Positions 43,910 through 52,131 of a stretch of DNA of 64,000 bases are shown here, one piece after another. Location: the NCBI RefSeq assembly GCF_018918185.1, contig NZ_JAHLPZ010000001.1, positions 186,001-250,000 on the forward strand, given 5' to 3'. This DNA comes from Eubacterium sp. MSJ-21. GTDB taxonomy: Bacteria > Bacillota > Clostridia > Lachnospirales > Lachnospiraceae. How positions within the stretch are numbered: the first letter of the stretch is position 1; every line of letters begins with the position of its first letter. The notes beneath the pieces were generated by a model. The model saw nothing but the letters and a program-made list of their open reading frames with translations, did no database searches and had not been told where the DNA came from. The position numbers were made by a program, and so were the translations under genes.

Positions 43910-44503
43910 ATGGCAAAACGGGTATTTACGGAGGAAGAACGGGCAGAGTATAGAGAGAAAATGCTGGATGCAGGGTTTGATTTGTTGAAGCAGTATGGAA
44001 TGACACATATGTCGGTTGCCAAGATCACCGAGGCAGCCGGCATCGGTGTAAGTACGTTTTATAATTTCTTCTCGTCGAAGGAAGAATATGTGTATGAGGT
44101 TCTGCAATACCGGAGAAGAAAGATTCCGGAGCTGATCCGGATTGCATTAAATGGCAAGGAAAAGGCTGGTCCGGCAGAGACGCGCACGTATCTGAAGATG
44201 ATGATTGATGAGCGGTACAGTGTATTTCCAAGTCTGACACCGGAGGATGAGAAGCGGCTGCTGGAGATGCTTCCGGAACAGGTAAGACCGGATTTGCTGA
44301 AAGAGACCGAGACAAGTATTCAATTCTTCCGGCATATGGAAGGCATCCGACCGGATGTGAATATTCCGCTTGTGGCGAATCTGATCAAGGTCTATGTGCT
44401 TGCCGCAGAGGGAAAAGAGATGCTGCACCAGAAGGTGTACGAAGTGACGATGGATCGCATGCGGGATCTGATCTTGTATGAGATATTCGGAAGAACGGAA
44501 TAA
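43910..44503 (+). CDS. TetR-family transcriptional regulator
   Basis: A 197-residue repressor with N-terminal helix-turn-helix MSVAKITEAAGIGVSTFYNF then FSSKEEYVYEVL (residues about 26-57). The C-terminal effector domain is not close to a known ligand class. It is the third gene of the ABC-exporter operon, 31 bases after the permease, and probably controls it through the inverted repeat at 40872-40887 or another site. GGGAGGA precedes the ATG. Confidence 0.9.
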   Translation: MAKRVFTEEERAEYREKMLDAGFDLLKQYGMTHMSVAKITEAAGIGVSTFYNFFSSKEEYVYEVLQYRRRKIPELIRIALNGKEKAGPAETRTYLKMMIDERYSVFPSLTPEDEKRLLEMLPEQVRPDLLKETETSIQFFRHMEGIRPDVNIPLVANLIKVYVLAAEGKEMLHQKVYEVTMDRMRDLILYEIFGRTE

Positions 44504-44511
44504 AGTTATGA

Positions 44512-44537
44512 AAAAGGAGCGATGAGCTCCTTTTTTT
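44512..44537 (+). terminator. Terminator of the ABC-TetR operon
   Basis: AAAGGAGC pairs with GCTCCTTT across a short GATGA loop, followed by further T residues. Confidence 0.85.
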
Positions 44538-44553
44538 ATGCCCTGAAAATAAG

Positions 44554-44583
44554 ACTGACTTTTCCAGTTTCCCGGTTGTTATA
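44554..44583 (+). promoter_or_regulatory. Putative ECF-sigma promoter of the vanY-like gene
   Basis: ACTGACTTTTC (44554-44564), 10 bases, GTTGTTATA (44575-44583). Both boxes and the spacer length are identical to those at 45340-45369 upstream of the ECF sigma gene, while the spacer sequence differs. Distance from box 2 to the start codon is 35 bases here and 33 there. Confidence 0.65.
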
Positions 44584-44618
44584 TATGAATGACAAAGGAA
44601 TGAAAGGAAAGGTGCAGT

Positions 44619-45338
44619 ATGAAGAAACAGGCAAGACACAAAAAGAAACAGAGCTACAAAGCGGTAGCGCGTGTACTCGTGACTTTGCTAATATTGATCA
44701 CTGGTCTGATCGCATACTATTCAATCCGTGGTGGAGATCGCACATTGCTCATGGTATTTCATTCGGAAAAGCAGGTGGCAGATACTTCAGGCGCATGGAA
44801 TCTAATTCTTGTTGATCGGGATCATTACATTCCTGCCAATTATCAGGTGGAACTGACCGAATTATCCAATGGGGAAAAGGTGGATTCAAGGATCTATCCG
44901 GAGCTACAGCAGATGTTTGATGATGCAAGAGCGGCGGGACTTGCGCTGTTTGTGCGGGAAGGGTATCGGACAACAAAGGAGCAGCAACAGATCATGGACG
45001 ATCGAATCAAAGAATATGAAAATCAGGGCTGCTCGAAGAAAGAGGCGAAGAAGAAAGCGGAGGAGTATGTTGCGATTCCGGGAACGAGCGAGCATCAGTT
45101 AGGACTCAGTGTGGATATCAACGCGGATACATCCAAATGTTCATCGGATGCTGTCTATCAGTGGCTGGATGAAAATGCATATAAGTACGGATTTGTGAAA
45201 CGCTATCCAGAAGATAAGACAGACATTACATCCATCAACAACGAACCGTGGCATTACCGGTATGTGGGAAAGGATGCAGCAAGAACGATGAAGCAGGAAA
45301 ATCTGTGTCTGGAAGAATATCTGATAAAATATAAATAA
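44619..45338 (+). CDS. M15B-family D,D-carboxypeptidase (VanY/DdcB-like)
   Basis: A 239-residue cell-wall peptidase. A basic N-terminus and one membrane segment (residues 17-34) anchor it outside the membrane. The zinc site is SEHQLGLSVD (His159, Asp166) and EPWHYRY (His212), all present. VREGYRTTKEQQ is also typical. It would trim terminal D-alanine from peptidoglycan stem peptides. It has its own promoter, matching that of the ECF sigma gene that follows, so it may be part of an envelope-stress response. Confidence 0.92.
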   Translation: MKKQARHKKKQSYKAVARVLVTLLILITGLIAYYSIRGGDRTLLMVFHSEKQVADTSGAWNLILVDRDHYIPANYQVELTELSNGEKVDSRIYPELQQMFDDARAAGLALFVREGYRTTKEQQQIMDDRIKEYENQGCSKKEAKKKAEEYVAIPGTSEHQLGLSVDINADTSKCSSDAVYQWLDENAYKYGFVKRYPEDKTDITSINNEPWHYRYVGKDAARTMKQENLCLEEYLIKYK

Positions 45339-45339
45339 A

Positions 45340-45369
45340 ACTGACTTTTCTGACGCGTATGTTGTTATA
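45340..45369 (+). promoter_or_regulatory. Putative autoregulated ECF-sigma promoter
   Basis: ACTGACTTTTC (45340-45350), 10 bases, GTTGTTATA (45361-45369), matching 44554-44583. ECF sigma factors commonly transcribe their own gene, so these boxes are the likely -35 and -10. Confidence 0.65.
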
Positions 45370-45402
45370 GTAAGTGGGGATAGAAAAGAGGTGAGAGCGA
45401 GA

Positions 45403-45924
45403 ATGGAGTCTACAAGCGATTTTCTGCTGGTGCACTGGGCGAGAGCCGGGGATGAGGAAGCATGTGAGAGACTGGTCAGAAAATATTATCCAAGCATTTA
45501 TCAGTACTGTTTGCTACATATATATGACACGTATGAAGCGGAGGATCTGACACAGGAAGTGTTTGCCAGAGCCTTTGCAAGCTTAGATCGATACAGGGAA
45601 TATGGCAAAGTAAAAAATTATCTGTACACAATCGCCGGAAATGTAGTGAAAAATTATTATAAGAAGAAAAAGGATATTCCGCTAGAAGAACTGCCAGAGG
45701 CGGAATCCGAAAATCGTGTGGACACGGTTGGTATCCGGCTGGATATCGAACAGGCGGTGCGGAAGCTGCCGGAGGAGCTGCGGGAAGTTGCGATTCTGTC
45801 TTTTTTTCAGGAGCTGAAGCAGAGGGAAATCGCAGAACTGCTCCAAATCAAGCTCTCACTGGTGAAATACCGGATTGGACGGGCGAAGGAGCTTTTGATC
45901 AAAGAATTGGAGGTGGAAGAATGA
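45403..45924 (+). CDS. ECF-subfamily RNA polymerase sigma factor
   Basis: A 173-residue protein with region 2 (YEAEDLTQEVFARAFASLDRY, residues about 44-64; -10 recognition) and region 4 (LPEELREVAILSFFQELKQR, then EIAELLQIKLSLVKYRIGRA; -35 recognition). There is no sigma region 3, as in all ECF factors. The ATG at 45403 follows GAGGTG nine bases upstream; GTG 45391 is less likely. Its stop overlaps the next gene by four bases. It heads an operon with a membrane protein and an ABC transporter. Confidence 0.93.
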   Translation: MESTSDFLLVHWARAGDEEACERLVRKYYPSIYQYCLLHIYDTYEAEDLTQEVFARAFASLDRYREYGKVKNYLYTIAGNVVKNYYKKKKDIPLEELPEAESENRVDTVGIRLDIEQAVRKLPEELREVAILSFFQELKQREIAELLQIKLSLVKYRIGRAKELLIKELEVEE

Positions 45925-46700
45925 AAGCTTACAGACAACGGATACAGGAATATAGAGATTTCGTACAGCAGACATGTATACGGGAAGAAGCGGGGGCATG
46001 CACGATAAAGGTGTGTCAGGATATTCTGACAGAACAGGCACTCCAGATGGAATCAAAGAAGACATCGTATTTTGAATTCTTATATGAGCAGTCACGGTTC
46101 ATCAAAAAAAGATGGTGGGTGTTGCAGGGCGGAGTGCTTCTGTATCTATGGCTGTGGCTGAGCAACAATGCCAACGACATGAAAGAGACAATGCGACTTA
46201 TGGGAATTTTCGCAACGATGTTTGTGATTTTGATCGTTCCGGAAGTCTGGAAAAACCGAAGAAACGGTGCCGTCGAGGTGGAACAGGCATCGTATTATAC
46301 GCTTCGCCGGATCTGTGCGGCGAGAGTCCTGTTGTTTGCAGCAGTGGACTTCTTGATTGTCATGATATTTTTGGCGGTAGCATATCGGACAACGGCACTT
46401 ACCCTGAACAATCTGGTTGTGAACTTCTTACTTCCGGTCAATGTGTCCTGTTGCATCTGCTTCCGCGTGTTGTATAGCAGATGGGAACGGTCAGAATATG
46501 TTGCCGTGATGCTATGTCTGCTATGGGTGGCAGTCTGGACGATGATTGTTGTAAATGATGCGGTCTATCAGAGGATTGCATCTCCGGTCTGGAAAGCGAT
46601 GCTGTTGCTGACATTTGTATATGTTGTGTATTGTGTTCGGAAGTCATTGACTTTCGATGAGAAAATGTTGGAGGATTACACCAATGAAATTAGAATTTAA
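45921..46700 (+). CDS. Membrane protein, putative anti-sigma factor for the ECF sigma
   Basis: A 259-residue protein. The first ~60 residues are polar and cytoplasmic; the rest has five or six membrane segments (for example WWVLQGGVLLYLWLWLS, MGIFATMFVILIVPEVW, LFAAVDFLIVMIFLAVA). I recognise no family and see no zinc-type HxxxCxxC anti-sigma motif. It overlaps the sigma gene by four bases and the ABC ATPase gene by 17, so tight coexpression is certain. An anti-sigma or sensory role is inferred from position only; it could also be an ABC subunit. Confidence 0.55.
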   Translation: MKAYRQRIQEYRDFVQQTCIREEAGACTIKVCQDILTEQALQMESKKTSYFEFLYEQSRFIKKRWWVLQGGVLLYLWLWLSNNANDMKETMRLMGIFATMFVILIVPEVWKNRRNGAVEVEQASYYTLRRICAARVLLFAAVDFLIVMIFLAVAYRTTALTLNNLVVNFLLPVNVSCCICFRVLYSRWERSEYVAVMLCLLWVAVWTMIVVNDAVYQRIASPVWKAMLLLTFVYVVYCVRKSLTFDEKMLEDYTNEIRI

Positions 46701-47568
46701 GCATGTAACAAAACAATATGGAGAGGTAGCCGCCGTCCGGAAAGTAAACTGTGTTATGGAGCAGGGCATCTACGGATTGCTCGGAGTCAATGGAGCCGGA
46801 AAAACAACATTGATGCGGATGCTCTGTACGATTATCCAGCCGTCGGAAGGAGAGATTCTGTGGGATGGCAACGAGATCTGGAAACTTGGCAGTGCTTACC
46901 GGGAGGTACTTGGGTATCTGCCGCAGGAGTTTGGGTATTATCCCGATCTGAGTGTGTATGATTATATGATGTATATTTCTTCGATAAAAGGACTAAAGCC
47001 GGCACTTGCCAACAGGAGAATAAAACAGCTTTTGGAGCAGGTAGGTATGTGGAAGTTCAGAAAACGGAAGATGAAGCATCTGTCTGGCGGCATGGTTCGG
47101 CGCGTGGGGATTGCGCAGGCAATGGTGAACGATCCGAGGATTTTAGTGTTAGATGAGCCGACAGCGGGACTTGATCCAAACGAGCGGATACGGTTTCGGA
47201 ACCTGATCAGTGAGCTGTCTGATGATCGGCTTGTATTATTATCCACCCATATCGTGTCGGACATTGAATATATTGCAAATGAAATCATGCTGATGAAGGA
47301 TGGAATGCTTTGCTATACAGGAACCGCGGAAGAGTTGCTTGCATCCATGCAGGAACGTGTATGGCTGTGTCAGGTGCCGAGAAATATGGTCGAGAACTAT
47401 ATGCGGAAATATCTGGTCGGAAATATCAAAACATCCGAAAATGGTGCAGAGCTTCGGATCATATCGAAGGAGAAGCCGATGGCGGAAGCTGTGCTGACAG
47501 AGAAGAATCTGGAAGATGCATTTTTGCTTTATTTCGGGGAAAAATCGGAGGAACGACAGGATGCTTAA
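46684..47568 (+). CDS. ABC transporter ATP-binding protein (ABC-2 type)
   Basis: A 294-residue ATPase. Walker A is LLGVNGAGKTTLMRML, signature LSGGMVRRVGIAQA and Walker B ILVLDEPTAGLD, with THIVSDIEYIANEIML after it, which is typical of drug and bacteriocin exporters. ATG 46684 follows GGAGG, and the gene overlaps the upstream membrane protein. It would power the permease encoded next. Confidence 0.93.
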   Translation: MKLEFKHVTKQYGEVAAVRKVNCVMEQGIYGLLGVNGAGKTTLMRMLCTIIQPSEGEILWDGNEIWKLGSAYREVLGYLPQEFGYYPDLSVYDYMMYISSIKGLKPALANRRIKQLLEQVGMWKFRKRKMKHLSGGMVRRVGIAQAMVNDPRILVLDEPTAGLDPNERIRFRNLISELSDDRLVLLSTHIVSDIEYIANEIMLMKDGMLCYTGTAEELLASMQERVWLCQVPRNMVENYMRKYLVGNIKTSENGAELRIISKEKPMAEAVLTEKNLEDAFLLYFGEKSEERQDA

Positions 47569-48754
47569 ATTAGAGTTGAAACGGATTTTTTCAAAGAAGT
47601 TAAATGTGCTTGCCGTTGGACTGATGGTGATATTGGCAGCAGTGTTTAGTGGATTTGCTGCGACCAGCAACCGGTATGTGGATGCGCATGGAACGGTCAG
47701 CACAGGAATGCTGGCAACGAGAAAGCTTGTAGAAAATAAACAGGAGTATGCAGGTCCCCTGACGGAAGCAGAACTCACGAAGATTGTTGCACAGTATAAA
47801 GCGGTGATGGCACAATCCCAAGAGGAGCAGGATGCAAATTATGGGACACTATATCAGCCAATCGATGATATCCTGAATTTCATGATATCCGTGCTGACAC
47901 CAGATGAGGGATACGATGAGACAGTTTTGGATTCGGTGACGGAGGATTCCGTACAGGATTTCTATACGTGGTATCGGGGAAATATGAAATGGATGGCAGA
48001 TCAGTATGGAAAGACTCCTGAACAGAAAGATTATCTGGAGAAGAAATACAGTGAGATTATATTGCCGCTCCAATACGAATCCTATGGTGCATGGGATACG
48101 ATGATTATGTATGCGGAGACATATTCGATCGTGCTGGCAATTCTGGTTGGATTTATCTGTGCAGGAATATTTGCAGATGATTTTCAGACAAAGGCGGATG
48201 CGGTATTTTTTGCTTCGAAGTATGGAAGATCCAAAGCAATTAAAAACAAGATACTGGCAGGCGTCGTTGCGACAACGATGATCTACTGGACAGGAATTGT
48301 CCTGTTAAGTGCAATCAGCTTTGGCATTATGGGAACCAGTGGCATGCATACACCGTACCAGATGTCGGAAGCATATAGCATCTACATCATGACATATGGA
48401 CAATATTACGCACTGACAGTAGCATGCGGTTACATTGCAAGTCTGCTTGCAGCGTCTTTAGCCATGCTGGTAGCGGCGAAGATGCATACGATCAGTGTTG
48501 CTGTCTGCATTCCGTTTTTCCTGTATTGCTTATTGCCATTTATTGGGCGGGTATTGTCCAGCTATACAAAGGTGTTCAACCTGATTCCGACGATCCTTAC
48601 AAATGTGGAAGCAAGCGTCAGGGTGCCGTTGTTGTATCAGATTGGAACGCATGTGATCCGGCAGGTTCCGCTTGTGATGGTGATGTATACTGTTCTTTCT
48701 ATCATATTATTGCCGCTCATTTACCGGTGCTTCCGTCGGTATGGGAGAGTGTGA
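47561..48754 (+). CDS. ABC-2 type transporter permease
   Basis: A 397-residue membrane protein. One N-terminal segment (LNVLAVGLMVILAAVFSGFA) is followed by an extracytoplasmic region of ~130 residues, then five or six segments (for example SIVLAILVGFICAGIFADDF; YYALTVACGYIASLLAASLA). This is the ABC-2 permease layout with a long outer loop. It overlaps the ATPase gene by eight bases behind GGAGG. The transported compound is unknown; regulation by the ECF sigma suggests an envelope-stress or antimicrobial role. Confidence 0.87.
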   Translation: MLKLELKRIFSKKLNVLAVGLMVILAAVFSGFAATSNRYVDAHGTVSTGMLATRKLVENKQEYAGPLTEAELTKIVAQYKAVMAQSQEEQDANYGTLYQPIDDILNFMISVLTPDEGYDETVLDSVTEDSVQDFYTWYRGNMKWMADQYGKTPEQKDYLEKKYSEIILPLQYESYGAWDTMIMYAETYSIVLAILVGFICAGIFADDFQTKADAVFFASKYGRSKAIKNKILAGVVATTMIYWTGIVLLSAISFGIMGTSGMHTPYQMSEAYSIYIMTYGQYYALTVACGYIASLLAASLAMLVAAKMHTISVAVCIPFFLYCLLPFIGRVLSSYTKVFNLIPTILTNVEASVRVPLLYQIGTHVIRQVPLVMVMYTVLSIILLPLIYRCFRRYGRV

Positions 48755-48838
48755 AGGTTACAACGGCATAATGAGTGGAACATCGATATGACGCGAGTAT
48801 TTTTGATATAAAACAAATGAGAACAGTGAAATTTTCGT

Positions 48839-48867
48839 TTGACTTTTTCAAAAACAACAAATATAAT
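48839..48867 (+). promoter_or_regulatory. Promoter of MATE gene 3
   Basis: TTGACT (48839-48844), 17 bases, TATAAT (48862-48867). The predicted start is just before the two leader hairpins. Confidence 0.75.
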
Positions 48868-48876
48868 AATCCCCGA

Positions 48877-48997
48877 ACGAGTAGCAAATCTGCGTAAATC
48901 CAGTTTTGCTGCTCGTTTTTATTTTTATATGCCATTAAAAAGTGTGTAGCTGATCAGCGTAAGTCCAACTTAGAATGATTAGTACACACTTTTTTTA
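48877..48997 (+). ncRNA. Tandem leader hairpins with a repeated 22-nt motif and two terminators
   Basis: Hairpin A (about 48878-48925) has arms CGAG-AGCAAA and TTTTGCT-CTCG followed by TTTTTATTTTT. Hairpin B (about 48941-48996) has AGTGTGTA and TACACACT followed by seven T residues. Both contain the same motif, GTAGCNNATCNGCGTAARTCCA, at 48881-48902 and 48946-48967 (18 of 22 bases identical, 65 bases apart). The two sit between the promoter and a MATE gene, so regulated termination by a repeated aptamer is likely. Guanidine-IV (mepA) riboswitches are a known class upstream of clostridial MATE genes; whether this is one must be tested. Confidence 0.55.
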
Positions 48998-49023
48998 TGA
49001 GGAAAAAAGGAGGATTTAGAAAA

Positions 49024-50406
49024 ATGGCAGAAAGTAACAAGATGAAGGATATGCCAGTGAATAAGCTCATGATCCGGATGGGTATTCCGATGATCTTATC
49101 CATGGCATTGCAGGCAGTCTATAATATTGTAGACAGTGCGTTTGTCGGAAATATGAAGGTGGGAAGCGAAGCTGCGCTGAACGCGTTAACGCTGGTGTTC
49201 CCGGTTCAGATGCTCATGGTAGCAGTCGCAATCGGCACCGGTGTTGGCACGAATGCACTTCTGGCGAGGACGCTTGGACAGGAGAATCCACAGAAAGCGG
49301 CGAAGGTAGCGGGAAACAGCTTATTCCTTGGAGTGATTATCTATGCAGTCTGTCTGTTGTTCGGCGTGTTCGGTGTGAAAGCATATATTTCCTCACAGAC
49401 CGGTGATCCGCAGGTCATCTCTATGGGAATTAGCTATCTGCGTATCTGCTGTGTGCTTTCGTTTGGAATTATTTTCTTTTCGTTATTTGAGAAGCTGCTG
49501 CAAGCAACGGGACGTTCCCTTTACTCTACGATTGGTCAGGTCGTAGGTGCTGTGGTAAATATCATTCTTGATCCGATCATGATCTACGGAATCGGACCGG
49601 TTCCGGAAATGGGAGTCGAGGGTGCAGCTTATGCAACGGTGATCGGACAGATTGCATCGGCAGTGCTATTATTCATCTTCCATAAGAAATTCAACAAGGA
49701 ATTTGAACAAGGAATTACCTATATGAAACCGGATGGCACGATTATATGCGGGATATATTCCATCGGACTTCCGGCAATCATTGCACAGGCACTTATGTCA
49801 ATCATGGTGTATGTGATGAACCTGATCCTGAAATTCAACGCAGCCGCCCAGACGGCATACGGACTTTTCTATAAAGTACAGCAGTTTGTGCTTTTCTTAG
49901 CGTTCGGACTGCGTGATGCAATTACACCGATCATTGCGTTTGCCTATGGAAGGGGGAGCAAGAAGCGGATCAACGATGGAATCAGATATGGCCTGATGTA
50001 TACAATTGTTTTGATGGCTGTCGGAATTTTGATTACGGAGCTTTTCCCGGAATCATTTGCCGGATTATTCAATGCAGGGCAGTCGAGAGAATATTTTATA
50101 GATGCGATGCGTATTATCTCGATCAGCTTCCTTTTCGCAGGCGTCAACGTCGCGTATCAGGGAATCTATCAGGCGTTAAACGGTGGTATCGAGTCGCTCG
50201 TGATTTCGCTGCTTCGGCAGCTTGTAATCATCCTTCCGCTCGCGGGTGTATTCTCCATCTTCGTTCGTAACGGGCAGATGGGCGTGTCACTCATCTGGTG
50301 GGCATTTCCGATTACAGAGTTTCTTTCGTGTCTGGTCGGTTATGTGCTTTTGAAGAGAATTAAGAAATACAGGGTTGGAGAGATAACGGACGAGAAAAAA
50401 GGGTAA
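49024..50406 (+). CDS. MATE-family multidrug efflux transporter (MepA-like)
   Basis: A 460-residue membrane protein with about 12 segments. It begins [20 protein letters not shown] and has the paired motif [29 protein letters not shown] is in the second half. It exports drugs or organic cations. ATG 49024 follows AAGGAGG; an in-frame start at 48997 overlaps the terminator's T run. The leader with two terminator hairpins precedes it. No regulator gene is adjacent. Confidence 0.93.
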   Translation: MAESNKMKDMPVNKLMIRMGIPMILSMALQAVYNIVDSAFVGNMKVGSEAALNALTLVFPVQMLMVAVAIGTGVGTNALLARTLGQENPQKAAKVAGNSLFLGVIIYAVCLLFGVFGVKAYISSQTGDPQVISMGISYLRICCVLSFGIIFFSLFEKLLQATGRSLYSTIGQVVGAVVNIILDPIMIYGIGPVPEMGVEGAAYATVIGQIASAVLLFIFHKKFNKEFEQGITYMKPDGTIICGIYSIGLPAIIAQALMSIMVYVMNLILKFNAAAQTAYGLFYKVQQFVLFLAFGLRDAITPIIAFAYGRGSKKRINDGIRYGLMYTIVLMAVGILITELFPESFAGLFNAGQSREYFIDAMRIISISFLFAGVNVAYQGIYQALNGGIESLVISLLRQLVIILPLAGVFSIFVRNGQMGVSLIWWAFPITEFLSCLVGYVLLKRIKKYRVGEITDEKKG

Positions 50407-50511
50407 AATTCTGGAAAAATAAAAAGTTACTCTCTTAACTTGATGTAAACGTAATTACATAGTATAGTTATGTCCAAATACCAATGACAGCTATCATAAT
50501 TGGAGATATTT

Positions 50512-51042
50512 TTGATCGCGATGGAAGCAGATATTTTATTATGGATTCAAAATAATATACGGAATGATGTGTTGACCCCGATTTTCAAGTTTGTTACGAC
50601 ACTTGGAAATGCGGGAATGATCTGGATTGTCCTCTCTGTGGGATTGCTGATCCCGAAGAAGACAAGGCGCGTCGGCGTGCTGGCGTTAGTTTCTCTTTCC
50701 TTCTCGGCTTTGATTGATAATGTGATCTTGAAGAACGTCGTTGCGCGGACAAGACCATACGACGTGATCGAAGGACTCACCAGTCTGGTCGGTTCGCAGA
50801 AGGATTATTCATTCCCATCCGGACATACCGGAAGTGCCTTTGCAGCGGCGGTTGTGATGTTCCGGGAACTGCCGAAGAAGCTTGGAATTCCGATTTTAGT
50901 TTTTGCGTGTCTGATGGGATTATCCCGGTTGTATGTCGGTGTGCATTATCCATCGGATGTGCTGGGCGGAGCATTGATTGGGACTGGCATCGCGCTGTTC
51001 ACATATTGGTTCGGCACAGTCCGGATAGAACAAAAGGCATAA
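50512..51042 (+). CDS. PAP2-family membrane phosphatase
   Basis: A ~176-residue protein with about five membrane segments. The three PAP2 motifs are present: KNVVARTRPYDV (KX6RP), SFPSGHTGSAFA (PSGH) and SRLYVGVHYPSDVLGG (SRX5HX3D). It probably dephosphorylates undecaprenyl diphosphate, phosphatidylglycerol phosphate or a similar lipid outside the membrane. TTG 50512 lies six bases after GGAG and is favoured; ATG 50521 is the alternative. It is followed closely by an EamA gene. Confidence 0.9.
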   Translation: MIAMEADILLWIQNNIRNDVLTPIFKFVTTLGNAGMIWIVLSVGLLIPKKTRRVGVLALVSLSFSALIDNVILKNVVARTRPYDVIEGLTSLVGSQKDYSFPSGHTGSAFAAAVVMFRELPKKLGIPILVFACLMGLSRLYVGVHYPSDVLGGALIGTGIALFTYWFGTVRIEQKA

Positions 51043-51061
51043 AACGAAAGAAGGAATAACG

Positions 51062-51928
51062 ATGTGGATTGCATTTGCATTCGGCTCTGCGCTGTTCGCA
51101 GGACTGACCGCAATCTTAGCAAAATGTGGAATTAAGAATACAGATTCCAATGTCGCAACGGCGATCCGGACAATTATAGTCCTGATCTTTTCATGGATTA
51201 TGGTATTCGTTGTAGGAGCACAAAAAGGGCTTGCAGATATATCCGGGAAGACGTTACTTTTCCTGATCTTCTCCGGTCTGTCGACGGGCGCTTCGTGGCT
51301 TTGCTATTTTAAGGCACTGCAGCTTGGTGATGTGAATAAGGTAACACCGATTGATAAATCGAGCACGATTCTTACGATGCTTCTGGCATTTATCCTGTTA
51401 CGGGAAGCATTGTCTCCACTCAAGGTGGCTGCGATGATTGCGATTGGTGTGGGAACATATCTTATGATTCAGAAGAAGGAAACCGAAGAAAAAAAACAGG
51501 ATGGCAAATGGCTGATCTATGCGATTGGTTCCGCGGTATTCGCCAGTCTGACTTCGATCCTTGGAAAGGTTGGAATCCAGGATGTCAACTCGAATCTTGG
51601 AACGGCGATCCGGACGATTGTGGTACTCATCATGGCATGGGTGGTTGTGTTTGTGACCGGAAAGCAGCATACCGTAAAGCAGATCGACAAATCAAGCTGG
51701 ATATTCTTAGTATTATCCGGAATTGCAACCGGTGCTTCGTGGCTTTGTTATTACCGGGCATTACAGACCGGACCGGCAAGCGTGGTTGTACCAATCGATA
51801 AGCTTAGTATCTTAGTTACGATTGCATTTTCCTATGTCGTATTTCATGAGAAATTAACGGCAAAGTCGGGTATCGGTCTAGTGTTAATTGTTGCCGGAAC
51901 GCTGCTGTTGTTGCTCTGGCGAGCCTAA
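51062..51928 (+). CDS. EamA-family (DMT superfamily) transporter
   Basis: A 288-residue membrane protein with ten hydrophobic segments arranged as two EamA repeats. The repeats are nearly parallel: AILAKCGIKNTDSNVATAIR and SILGKVGIQDVNSNLGTAIR, and GASWLCYFKALQLG and GASWLCYYRALQTG. These proteins export or import small metabolites. It starts 19 bases after PAP2. Its end runs into a degraded gene fragment. Confidence 0.9.
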   Translation: MWIAFAFGSALFAGLTAILAKCGIKNTDSNVATAIRTIIVLIFSWIMVFVVGAQKGLADISGKTLLFLIFSGLSTGASWLCYFKALQLGDVNKVTPIDKSSTILTMLLAFILLREALSPLKVAAMIAIGVGTYLMIQKKETEEKKQDGKWLIYAIGSAVFASLTSILGKVGIQDVNSNLGTAIRTIVVLIMAWVVVFVTGKQHTVKQIDKSSWIFLVLSGIATGASWLCYYRALQTGPASVVVPIDKLSILVTIAFSYVVFHEKLTAKSGIGLVLIVAGTLLLLLWRA

Positions 51929-51938
51929 TCTTCAGGAT

Positions 51939-52127
51939 ATGAAGAAGGCTGCCGAGTTCAGGGGAGGAACCTGCGATTCTGAAGCTATGGACAAAGGAGA
52001 ACGTAACACACCATTAGAGTTTACATGGCAGTTTGGACATAAGTTTAAGGGGAGTCCAAGACTTATTCTTGATAAAAAGATAGAATCTGTTTCCATGCGG
52101 GGTGAATACTCTGTCGGTTGCAGGTAG
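51939..52127 (+). pseudogene. Degraded gene fragment with a zinc-ribbon-like segment
   Basis: The frame begins MKKAAEFRGGTCDSEAMDKG and continues LEFTWQFGHKFKGSPRLILD, which resembles a domain I remember from larger Lachnospiraceae proteins in which WxCxxGHxFxASPxLVL is followed by GGHWCPxC. Here the cysteine pair is lost and the frame ends soon after in unrelated sequence (KKIESVSMRGEYSVGCR). The ribosome site is poor. A remnant of a longer gene is more likely than a functional small protein. Confidence 0.45.
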
Positions 52128-52131
52128 TTTG

